DNA of 52,502 nucleotides, from positions 1-52,502 of the forward strand of contig JAGNHB010000040.1 in NCBI GenBank assembly GCA_018001935.1. The letters are read 5' to 3'. The notes below the pieces were generated by a model that saw only the letters and a program-made list of their open reading frames with translations, was not told where the DNA came from and did no database searches. Below, in pieces: positions 1 through 7,574 of the stretch (the stretch's first letter is position 1; the number at the start of each line of letters is the position of its first letter). The translations under genes and the position numbers were made by a program. Origin of the DNA: Acidobacteriota bacterium (GTDB taxonomy: Bacteria; Acidobacteriota; JAAYUB01).

Positions 1-26
1 CGGGAGGGTCCCCCACCCACCTCCCA

Positions 27-2743
27 CTTTCCACGGCATTCCCGCCGTGGCCCCATTGAAGCTAGGGCGCGCCCTTCTCCTGGGCGACCAGGAGGAACCT
101 TTCCACGGCATTCCCGCCGTGGCCCCACTGAAGCGGGTCCGCGGCCGGCCGCGCTTGTCCCACTCCACGACTTTCCACGGCATTCCCGCCGTGGCCCCAT
201 TGAAGCGAGAATGTCTTCGCCCCGACGTAGATCGAGCTGGTCCCCTTTCCACGGCATTCCCGCCGTGGCCCCATTGAAGCGCCGCTTTATCGCGTTGCAG
301 CTTGAGCTGGGACACGACTTTCCACGGCATTCCCGCCGTGGCCCCATTGAAGCGCCGTCGCGTCGATCATCGGGGCGCCCAGGGCGGTCTTTCCACGGCA
401 TTCCCGCCGTGGCCCCATTGAAGCGTGGTGATGAGCCAGGAGCCGCGGCGTTCGTCGAGCTTTCCACGGCATTCCCGCCGTGGCCCCATTGAAGCTTACT
501 GCGCCTGTGAGGATTGCGTGGAACAGATCGGCTTTCCACGGCATTCCCGCCGTGGCCCCATTGAAGCGCTTTATGGGGGGTTCCACGCGACAGATCCAGC
601 GTCCTTTCCACGGCATTCCCGCCGTGGCCCCATTGAAGCAACGGAAGTCGGCACGGTGCAATCGGTTATTGTCAACTTTCCACGGCATTCCCGCCGTGGC
701 CCCATTGAAGCACGAAAACGCCCCACCCGTCCACCTGCTGATCGCGGACTTTCCACGGCATTCCCGCCGTGGCCCCATTGAAGCATCAGATGGTGGCTGA
801 GCCAGGTTTTGTCTATCTCGGCTTTCCACGGCATTCCCGCCGTGGCCCCATTGAAGCACGCCCGAGACGCGCGAAAAGATCAAAGCCGCTTTCTTTCCAC
901 GGCATTCCCGCCGTGGCCCCATTGAAGCAGATTGCGTTGGCCCGCTTACGCAAGGATCGAGCCCTTTCCACGGCATTCCCGCCGTGGCCCCATTGAAGCT
1001 ACACGAAGATCTACTCCCTCGCCAGCGACTCCCGTCTTTCCACGGCATTCCCGCCGTGGCCCCATTGAAGCTGGAGCAGCAGCAGGGCTGTTGCATCGTG
1101 CTCGAGCTTTCCACGGCATTCCCGCCGTGGCCCCATTGAAGCGTCGGTTGCTACCTCTGCTGCCTCGGCCACGGCCAGACTTTCCACGGCATTCCCGCCG
1201 TGGCCCCATTGAAGCACTTTAGACTTAATAAGACGGTGCTAATCAGTATCTTACTTTCCACGGCATTCCCGCCGTGGCCCCATTGAAGCTTCATCAGTGG
1301 CAGGCAACATGCCCAGAGATTTCATGCTTTCCACGGCATTCCCGCCGTGGCCCCATTGAAGCGAGATCGTCGGGGGATGGGCGTGCCTGCCCGCCGGGCT
1401 TTCCACGGCATTCCCGCCGTGGCCCCATTGAAGCGAGGCTCTTTTTCTCCGTGAAGAGGGCGGGCCGGTTGCTTTCCACGGCATTCCCGCCGTGGCCCCA
1501 TTGAAGCCTGAGCCGCCGCCGTGACCACCTGCACGGCAAGCGGAACTTTCCACGGCATTCCCGCCGTGGCCCCATTGAAGCAAGGGAAGCTGGGGTATGG
1601 GAAGAAGCTGACTGCTAACTTTCCACGGCATTCCCGCCGTGGCCCCATTGAAGCGTTATAAAAGCCTGCCCAAAGTTTCCAATTATTATCCTTTCCACGG
1701 CATTCCCGCCGTGGCCCCATTGAAGCGACGCCATCATTGCCAACCTATAGGAGGAAGTCATGAGCTTTCCACGGCATTCCCGCCGTGGCCCCATTGAAGC
1801 GCAGTCTTCCGGCGTTTGTCGCCCTTCCGCTCCCAGCTTTCCACGGCATTCCCGCCGTGGCCCCATTGAAGCAGGACTTCCATCTCGGCCTGCAAGGTTT
1901 TCCTGAGCTTTCCACGGCATTCCCGCCGTGGCCCCATTGAAGCCTTCAAGATTTACACTTTCTTTTTTGTGCGGTTTGCTTTCCACGGCATTCCCGCCGT
2001 GGCCCCATTGAAGCACTGGACAGTTAAATGTAACGTCTAGCGGTGTTGGTACTTTCCACGGCATTCCCGCCGTGGCCCCATTGAAGCTACAGGTCGGCCA
2101 GGAGTTTTTTCGGGGTCGTGTCGTCCTTTCCACGGCATTCCCGCCGTGGCCCCATTGAAGCAACGGGACGACGACAAGTATCAGTATCAGGGGGCCGACT
2201 TTCCACGGCATTCCCGCCGTGGCCCCATTGAAGCTGGTGCGTGCCGCCGGTAATGTAGACGGCCCCGCCGTCTTTCCACGGCATTCCCGCCGTGGCCCCA
2301 TTGAAGCGGGATCTGTTTCAGGCCGGTCGCGACGAGTTTGCTCCTTTCCACGGCATTCCCGCCGTGGCCCCATTGAAGCGGGGGAATGAGGGTAGTGGTT
2401 CAGGCACAACTTGAAACTTTCCACGGCATTCCCGCCGTGGCCCCATTGAAGCATGGTCGGCCCCGCCGGGGGGCATGGGGCGGGGAGCTTTCCACGGCAT
2501 TCCCGCCGTGGCCCCATTGAAGCTGGACCAACAGGATAGCCGTGGCGTCGACCGCGAGCGCTTTCCACGGCATTCCCGCCGTGGCCCCATTGAAGCTTGG
2601 TGTAGTACGGCACGCCGTTGACGCTTCCGTCGGCTTTCCACGGCATTCCCGCCGTGGCCCCATTGAAGCCGGTACTACACAGGTGGCGATGTCGGGGGGG
2701 AATCCACCTTTCCACGGCATTCCCGCTGTGGCCCCATTGACGG
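27..2743 (+). CRISPR. CRISPR array, 38 repeats and 37 complete spacers
   Basis: A 36-bp repeat recurs every 71-74 bp with unique spacers of about 35-38 bp. Each repeat begins CTTTCCACGG and ends CCCCATTGAAGC. Inside is a perfect 7-bp stem, CCACGGC/GCCGTGG, around the loop ATTCCC. The ATTGAAGC end resembles the 8-nt 5' handle (AUUGAAAC-like) of Cas6-processed crRNAs, so the array probably reads left to right with its leader beyond position 1. The last repeat (2708-2743) is degenerate, as expected of the leader-distal end. Repeat 2 (99-134) has one T-to-C change; all other copies look identical. Bases 1-26 look like the end of a further spacer, so the array continues off the window. No cas gene lies inside the window, so the subtype cannot be assigned. 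Confidence 0.99.
2708..2743 (+). repeat. Degenerate terminal CRISPR repeat
   Basis: This final copy has C-to-T inside the hairpin (CCCGCTGTGG) and ends GACGG instead of GAAGC. It marks the trailer end and supports transcription on the plus strand from an off-window leader. Confidence 0.9.
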
Positions 2744-2765
2744 AACCGGCGTCCGGGTGTTGCCC

Positions 2766-2897
2766 TCAACTCCCGACGATCTCGTTGAGCCCTTCCACAA
2801 CGGCGTCGAGTTCCTCGGGGGTGATCCGGGCGATCCGCTTTCCCAGCCGAGTGATCGAGAGGGGCCGGATCTGGCTGATTTTCACCCAGGACTTCTT
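2766..2897 (-). pseudogene. C-terminal remnant of a MazF/PemK-family toxin
   Basis: The minus strand encodes about 43 residues beginning KSWVKISQIRPLSITRLGK and ending at a TGA stop at 2766-2768. SWVKISQIR..LS..RLGK followed by I.PEEL..V..GL..I.G is the usual C-terminal pattern of the MazF/PemK endoribonuclease fold. There is no start codon or N-terminal beta-barrel half. Upstream, the frame runs into interspersed repeat family B (about 2900-2955). The remnant lies 22 bp beyond the last CRISPR repeat. I read it as a truncated toxin gene; no antitoxin gene is visible. Family assignment rests on my recall of the motif. Confidence 0.6.
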
Positions 2898-2899
2898 TG

Positions 2900-2955
2900 A
2901 CGCCCCCGCAAAAAGCCGCATTTTACCCGCGAATCACGCGAATGAACGCGAATCC
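2900..2955 (-). repeat. Interspersed repeat family B, partial copy B1
   Basis: Contains CGCGAATCACGCGAATGAACG flanked by GCAAAAAGCC, matching in reverse orientation the right part of the copies near 29000 and 45650. It truncates the toxin remnant upstream of tsaE. Confidence 0.7.
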
Positions 2956-2958
2956 GGC

Positions 2959-3414
2959 TTACTCCGGGGAGGGGGCCGGTGACTCGACGCAAATTTCCCG
3001 CTCGTCGCCGCCGAGGTGACGGAGGGTCACCACCCGGGCCCCCGGGGGGACGAAAGGCAGCCGCTGCGCCCATTCCACCAGGACCAGCGCACCGGATTCC
3101 CAGAGATCGTCGATCCCGATGCCGTCGATCTCCTCGGGGTGCTCCAGCCGGTAAAGGTCCGCGTGGAGGACCCGGCAGGCGCCGCGGTACTCGTTGACCA
3201 GGGTGAAGGAGGGGCTGCGGACGTCGCGCGGGTCGCAACCCAGCCCCGCGCAGATTCCGCGGATGAAGACGGTCTTCCCGGTGCCCAGGTCCCCCTGGAA
3301 GAGCACGACCTGCCCGGCGCCCAGCTCGGCGGCAAGCCGCTGCCCGGACTCGAAGGTCTCGCGCTCCGACGCGCTGACGATCCGGAGGGGGACGGGGGCC
3401 GGGGCGGTGCTCAA
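2959..3414 (-). CDS. tsaE: tRNA threonylcarbamoyladenosine biosynthesis ATPase TsaE
   Basis: This is a 151-residue P-loop ATPase. TsaE acts with TsaB and TsaD to transfer the threonylcarbamoyl group to A37 of ANN-decoding tRNAs in the cytoplasm. Seen here: Walker A GDLGTGKT (residues 41-48), the family block SPSFTLVNEY, HADLYRL, and VEWAQRLP near the C-terminus. Length is normal for the family. The start is a TTG at 3414-3412, preceded by GAGGAAGAG inside the end of nnr. It is spaced 4 bp from the nnr stop, so the two are probably translationally coupled. A tsaE-nnr pairing is common in bacteria. Confidence 0.95.
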   Translation of the reverse strand: MSTAPAPVPLRIVSASERETFESGQRLAAELGAGQVVLFQGDLGTGKTVFIRGICAGLGCDPRDVRSPSFTLVNEYRGACRVLHADLYRLEHPEEIDGIGIDDLWESGALVLVEWAQRLPFVPPGARVVTLRHLGGDEREICVESPAPSPE

Positions 3415-3418
3415 GCGC

Positions 3419-4987
3419 TCACTCTTCCTCTTTGACCTGCCGGATGGCCGCCCCGATAAAGCGGATGATGTCCCCGGCGATGAGGGATTCTTCCGAGACC
3501 TCCTTGGACGCCAGGTCGCCGGCCAGCCCGTGGATGTGGACGCCCGCCCGGCAGGCCATGCCCCAGGCCTCGGCGTTCCGGTGGTTGATCCGGGCGCAGA
3601 AGGCGCCGAGGATCCCGGAGAGCACGTCCCCCGAACCGGCCGTGGCCATGCCCGGGTTCCCCGTCAGGTTGATCCAGACCTGCCCGTCGGGCTCGGCGAC
3701 GAGGGTGCGGAAGCCCTTGAGGACGAGGTAGACGCCGTACTTGCGGGCGAACTCGGTGGAGATGCCCTCCCGGTCCTCCTGCACGTCGCCGGTGGCGCAG
3801 CCCAGCAGCCTCGCCATCTCGCCGGGGTGGGGCGTCAGGACCAGCGGAACGTGGGCCTTCTCCAGGACCGACTTGTCCTTCGCCAGGCAGGTGAGGGCGT
3901 CGGCGTCCAGGATGGCGGGCACATCCAGGCGGGGGATCAGGTCGAGGACCAGGGCGGTGGTGGCCTCGTCGGTCCCCAGCCCGGGCCCGAGGGCGAGAAT
4001 GTCGCGGTTGGCCAGCATGGCGAGGAGGCGGTCGGACGCGCCCTTGCCGCGGAAGCCCCCGGCACCGGTGCGTTCGGTCATGAGTTCGGGGCAGTCCGCG
4101 TTGACGTAAAGCGCCACCTCGTCGGGGACGGCCACCGTCACCAGTCCCGCACCGGTCCGGAGCGCCGCGAGGCCGGCCATCCGCACGGCGCCCGTCTTGC
4201 CGGTGCTCCCCCCGGCGATGAGGACGTGACCGTAGTTTCCCTTGTGGGTGTCCTTCTTCCGCGGCATCACGAGAATCTCGAAGTCTTCCGGGGTGATGAC
4301 GTTCAACCGGTGCTCCGGCGTCTCCAGCAGGAAGTCCGGGGAGCCGATGGAGACGGTGTAGAGGTCCCCCACGTAGGAGTAGGCCTCCCCGAGGAGCAGG
4401 CCCGGCTTGGGAGCCGTGAAGGTCACGGTGATGTCGGCGAAAACCGCGTTCTCGACGGGGCGGTACTCGTCGGCGAACAGGCCCGAGGGGATGTCCACCG
4501 CGACGATGTTGGCGGGGGAACTGTTGATGGCCTGGATCACCGTGCCGAGGTAGCCCTCCACGGGCTCCCGGAGCCCGGTCCCGAGGATGGCGTCCACGAT
4601 GACGTGGAAGGCGTCGAGGGAGATGTCCAGGGCGTTGAGGGCCTCCTCGTCGGGGATCTCGTAGACGGGGATCTCCCGGTAGCGCTGCAGGATCTCGAAG
4701 TTGGCCCGGGCGTCGCCCTTGAGTTCCTCGGACGGGCAGGTCAGGAAAACGTGGGGGATCATGCCGCGCATGTAAAGCTGCCGCGCGATGACGAACCCGT
4801 CGCCGCCGTTGTTGCCGCGGCCGCAAACCACGGCCACCTTCAGGGACCCGAAGTGCTCGAAGTGCTCCTCCATGATCTCCACCACGTGGATGCCGGCGTT
4901 CTCCATGAGGATGGTCCCCGGGATGCCGATGTCCTCCATGGTCTTGCGGTCGACTTCTCGCATCTGTTCAGCTGTCAGGATCTTCAT
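3419..4987 (-). CDS. nnr: Bifunctional NAD(P)H-hydrate epimerase / ADP-dependent dehydratase
   Basis: This 522-residue metabolite-repair enzyme restores NAD(P)H from its hydrated forms: the N-terminal YjeF_N domain epimerises R- and S-NAD(P)HX and the C-terminal ribokinase-like domain dehydrates S-NAD(P)HX. N-terminal signs are EVDRKTMEDIGIPG and VVCGRGNNGGDGFV. C-terminal signs are GHVLIAGGSTGKTGA, LTPHPGEMARLLG and the anion-hole block NPGMATAGSGDVLSG. Length is typical of the fused form. The ATG at 4987 has a GAGGAGAT Shine-Dalgarno sequence. It lies between a PLP enzyme (90 bp upstream) and tsaE (4 bp downstream) on the same strand, probably in one operon. Confidence 0.95.
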   Translation of the reverse strand: MKILTAEQMREVDRKTMEDIGIPGTILMENAGIHVVEIMEEHFEHFGSLKVAVVCGRGNNGGDGFVIARQLYMRGMIPHVFLTCPSEELKGDARANFEILQRYREIPVYEIPDEEALNALDISLDAFHVIVDAILGTGLREPVEGYLGTVIQAINSSPANIVAVDIPSGLFADEYRPVENAVFADITVTFTAPKPGLLLGEAYSYVGDLYTVSIGSPDFLLETPEHRLNVITPEDFEILVMPRKKDTHKGNYGHVLIAGGSTGKTGAVRMAGLAALRTGAGLVTVAVPDEVALYVNADCPELMTERTGAGGFRGKGASDRLLAMLANRDILALGPGLGTDEATTALVLDLIPRLDVPAILDADALTCLAKDKSVLEKAHVPLVLTPHPGEMARLLGCATGDVQEDREGISTEFARKYGVYLVLKGFRTLVAEPDGQVWINLTGNPGMATAGSGDVLSGILGAFCARINHRNAEAWGMACRAGVHIHGLAGDLASKEVSEESLIAGDIIRFIGAAIRQVKEEE

Positions 4988-5077
4988 GCCTATCTCCTCG
5001 GTCGGTGAGTTCGGTTGGTTTCGTTCGGTGGACGCCGCGCGGATCGCCGGCCCCGCCGCGGGGGCGCCCCCCGGTGT

Positions 5078-6220
5078 TCAGTCTCCGCGCAGGATGTCGT
5101 CGAGGGCGTCAAAGAGCGCGTCCACCTCGTCGCGGGTGTTGTAGCAGTGGGGGGAGACCCGCAGGGCCCCGTTGCGTTTCGACACCTGGACGCCCCGCTC
5201 CGCCAGTTTCGCCGCAAGGGTTTCCGGGTCGGCGCCGGGCGGGGCGAAGGACACGATCCCGCTGACGGCCTCCGCGGACGGACCCAGAATCCTGAACCCC
5301 CGGTCCACGGCCCGGCGCAGGACCTCCCCCGCGACAGCCCTGACGGCGGCGGCGATCCGGTCCATCCCCACGGCCTGCATCCAGGAGAGGGAGGCGTGCA
5401 GGTTGTGCACGCCGATGGCGCTGAAATTCCCGGTTTCGAAGCGGAGGGCCCCCTCCCGGAACGCGAGCGGGTGGATCTGGAAATCCTCCCAGTTCCTCAC
5501 GCCCGCCCACCCCACCAGCACGGGCGACAGGCGCTCCGCCAGGTCACGGCGGCAGTAGAGGAACCCGGTCCCCTCGCCGCTCATCAGCCACTTGTGGGCG
5601 CCGCACGCCAGGAAATCCACACCGGACCGGCGGGCGTCCAGCGGGAAGGCCCCCAGCTGCTGGATCGCGTCCACGCAGAAGAGGATGCCGCGTTCGCGAC
5701 AGGCCCGGCCGAGGCCGTCCAGGTCCGCGACGAAACCGTTGTGGAACTGGACGGAGCTGACCGAGACCACCCGGGTGCGCCCGTCGGTGTGGCGGAGCAC
5801 GTCGTCCACGGTGAAGCCGCCGTCCGTGAGCGGGACGAGGCGTGTCTTGACCCCGCGCCGCCCCAGGGCCAGCCAGGGGTAGACGTTGGAGGGGAACTCC
5901 CTGTCGGGGATCACCACGTTGTCGCCCTCCCGCCAGTCAAGGCCGAAGGCGAGGATGGACAGCCCCTCGGACGTGTTGCGGGTGAAGGCGATCTCCTCGG
6001 GGTCGACGCCGAGGAGCCCGGCCAGGGCCCCGCGGAGGGACTCCGCCAGGGGCTGGGTCCGCTCCCAGTGCTTCTCGCCCTTCGTCGAGGCCTCCCCGAG
6101 GTAGTGACGGGAGGCGTCGAGGACGTGGGAGGGGAGGGGCCCCACGGCGGCATGGTTGAGATAGATCCAATCGCGGGTGACGGGGAAGCGTTCGCGTCTT
6201 TCGGGTTCGGGAAATAGCAT
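5078..6220 (-). CDS. Class V aminotransferase, cysteine desulfurase-like PLP enzyme
   Basis: This 380-residue fold-type I PLP enzyme matches the class V aminotransferase family (SufS/CsdA, isopenicillin-N epimerase-like). Seen: WIYLNHAAVGPLP near the N-terminus, FTRNTSEGLS, VSVSSVQFHNG, VDAIQQLGAFPLD, and the Schiff-base lysine in CGAHKW (K210). The frame is open 96 bp further upstream, but the ATG at 6220 is preferred: it opens just before the conserved N-terminus and lies about 48 bp downstream of a good promoter. I do not see the SufS active-site loop (RxGxHCA). The C-terminal ALRVSPHCYNT instead resembles the epimerase/kynureninase-like subgroup. The true substrate is therefore open. Confidence 0.85.
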   Translation of the reverse strand: MLFPEPERRERFPVTRDWIYLNHAAVGPLPSHVLDASRHYLGEASTKGEKHWERTQPLAESLRGALAGLLGVDPEEIAFTRNTSEGLSILAFGLDWREGDNVVIPDREFPSNVYPWLALGRRGVKTRLVPLTDGGFTVDDVLRHTDGRTRVVSVSSVQFHNGFVADLDGLGRACRERGILFCVDAIQQLGAFPLDARRSGVDFLACGAHKWLMSGEGTGFLYCRRDLAERLSPVLVGWAGVRNWEDFQIHPLAFREGALRFETGNFSAIGVHNLHASLSWMQAVGMDRIAAAVRAVAGEVLRRAVDRGFRILGPSAEAVSGIVSFAPPGADPETLAAKLAERGVQVSKRNGALRVSPHCYNTRDEVDALFDALDDILRGD

Positions 6221-6274
6221 CGGCAAAGGGCTCCGGTTTCCGTGCGCAAGGCTGCGGCCCGCACGATGGGAAAC

Positions 6275-6304
6275 ATTATACCATCCGTATTTCAGATTTG
6301 ACAA
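6275..6304 (-). promoter_or_regulatory. Candidate sigma-70 promoter for the PLP enzyme operon
   Basis: On the minus strand, TTGTCA (6304-6299) is followed after 18 bp by a perfect TATAAT (6280-6275), about 55 bp from the ATG at 6220. The -35 overlaps the -35 of the divergent promoter. Confidence 0.55.
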
Positions 6305-6326
6305 ACGGCAAATCATCGTGTAAATA
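6298..6326 (+). promoter_or_regulatory. Candidate sigma-70 promoter for the small HTH gene
   Basis: A perfect TTGACA (6298-6303) is followed after 17 bp by TAAATA (6321-6326), a weak -10. It shares the TTTGACAAA stretch with the divergent promoter on the other strand. Confidence 0.45.
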
Positions 6327-6369
6327 TACCTCTTTTCCCCGTGGGGGAAATCCGGATGGAGAGAGAGCC

Positions 6370-6606
6370 ATGAAAGAACAAGTCAATGCCATCGTCGACA
6401 ACGATACCCTGTCCTTCTGCGAGAAGATCGACGCCATCGAGCGCCTCATGATCCTGGAAGCCCTGGAGCGGAACAACTGGATCAAGCTGAAGGCCGCCCG
6501 CGACCTCAAGACCACCTATCGGGTCTTCAATTACAAGTTCATGAAGTTCGGGCTGGAGAAGCGGAACGGGCGGAAGCGCCGCAAGGCCGCCGTCGCGGTG
6601 GCCTGA
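6370..6606 (+). CDS. Small stand-alone Fis-type HTH protein
   Basis: This 78-residue protein is almost entirely one Fis-type helix-turn-helix, the DNA-binding module usually found at the C-terminus of NtrC-type regulators. The core is residues 22-62, with LEALERNNWIKLKAARDLKT followed by YRVFNYKFMKFGLE; the tail is basic (RKRRK). No AAA+ or receiver domain precedes it. The ATG at 6370 has GGAGAGAGAG just upstream; in-frame codons from 6298 cover the promoter and are unlikely to be coding. It converges on the HAD gene with a 1-bp gap. It probably acts as a small DNA-binding or bending regulator; its targets are unknown. Confidence 0.75.
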   Translation: MKEQVNAIVDNDTLSFCEKIDAIERLMILEALERNNWIKLKAARDLKTTYRVFNYKFMKFGLEKRNGRKRRKAAVAVA

Positions 6607-6607
6607 C

Positions 6608-7519
6608 TCAGGGGATCTTGTAGAACGGGTTCGGCAGCTTGAAGGTCCTCTCGGCGTAGCCCCCCGTCAAATCGCTGTCGTGATCGCCGATGTTGGCGAT
6701 GATGACGTAACCCTTCATTTCGATTTCCTTCCGGGCAGCCGTCTTGAACGGGGCCGTCGAGGGCTCCGCGTAGTCGTCCGGGAGGAGGACCAGGTCTTTC
6801 CAGTGGTCGAAACCCTGGGATTCCAGGTTTTCTTCCGTGTCCTTCTTCAGGGACTTCGGCCGCCGGGTGACCAGGAAGATCGCCACCTTGCGGGCGCGGG
6901 CCTCGCGAAAGAAGTCCAGGGCGGCCGGGATCGCCGTGGCCCTTCGCTCCTTCGCCCAGGCCCTCAGGTGCGAGGGGACCCTCTCGAAACGGCACCGGAG
7001 CATTTCGTTCCAGTTCGAAAGGCAGGTTTCGTCCACCGACAGGATGACCGCCAGCTTCGGCTTCCGATCCCGGTGGGCCTTGTCGCCTTTTCCCTCCGGG
7101 CGGTCCCCGTCGCCGTCGCCATCCGATGACCGTGCCCCCGCCCCGTCGCCCGCCCGGGCGTCCCGGTCCTTCTCCTTCTTCCCCTTGTCCCCGTCCGGAC
7201 CCCCGTCCGCGGGCGCCTCGTTTTGCCGATTGCCCGCGTCCTTCCGGTCGGGGGTGTCCTTCTCTTCCTCTTCGGGCGTCCCCTCGTCCCGTGGGGCGTC
7301 CTTGAGCTCGGCGGTCCGGTTTCTCAGGTACTCCGCCGCCTGGCCGAACACCTTGCGGACGTCGCTCTCGTACCGCCCGGACCGGTGGTATTCGACGAAG
7401 ATGTCGTAACGGGTGAAGAGGGTCTTCTTCTCGGGGACCTGGGCGTGACCGCCGCCCCCCCCCAGAAGGGGGACGACGGCGAGGCACCACAGCCACCGGA
7501 CGACACGCTGTTTCAACAC
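6608..7519 (-). CDS. Secreted HAD acid-phosphatase-like protein lacking the catalytic nucleophile
   Basis: This 303-residue protein belongs to the class B/e(P4) acid phosphatase branch of the HAD superfamily. A hydrophobic signal segment (residues 7-26) is followed by the family block YHRSGRYESDVRKVF. Motif I reads ILSVDETCLSNW, whereas active members have DIDET; the first aspartate, the nucleophile, is serine here (codon TCG). Motif II VTRRP, the lysine region FKTAARK and motif III NIGDHDSDL are kept. Between the N-terminal block and motif I is a charged, Asp/Gly/Lys-rich low-complexity insert of about 80 residues. The start may be the GTG at 7519 or the TTG at 7516, which is better spaced from AGGAG. 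It follows glgP by 55 bp and may be co-transcribed. It may be a non-catalytic binding protein. Confidence 0.8.
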   Translation of the reverse strand: MLKQRVVRWLWCLAVVPLLGGGGGHAQVPEKKTLFTRYDIFVEYHRSGRYESDVRKVFGQAAEYLRNRTAELKDAPRDEGTPEEEEKDTPDRKDAGNRQNEAPADGGPDGDKGKKEKDRDARAGDGAGARSSDGDGDGDRPEGKGDKAHRDRKPKLAVILSVDETCLSNWNEMLRCRFERVPSHLRAWAKERRATAIPAALDFFREARARKVAIFLVTRRPKSLKKDTEENLESQGFDHWKDLVLLPDDYAEPSTAPFKTAARKEIEMKGYVIIANIGDHDSDLTGGYAERTFKLPNPFYKIP

Positions 7520-7574
7520 GACTCCTTTGCAAAACCCACCGGCCGGGGCCGCTCCCCGGGCGGGGGGAGGTCCC

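Noticed and set aside
2597..2707. The last two spacers share the 9-mer GTACTACAC in opposite orientation
   Set aside because: Nine bases among 37 spacers is easily chance; flanking bases do not extend the match.
47..2982. Many overlapping open frames on both strands over the CRISPR array
   Set aside because: They are repeat translations (FHGIPAVAPLK, MGPRRECRGK) created by the 36-bp repeat having no stop codons.
3194..5008. 604-residue open frame on the plus strand
   Set aside because: Antisense to nnr and tsaE, both confidently identified.
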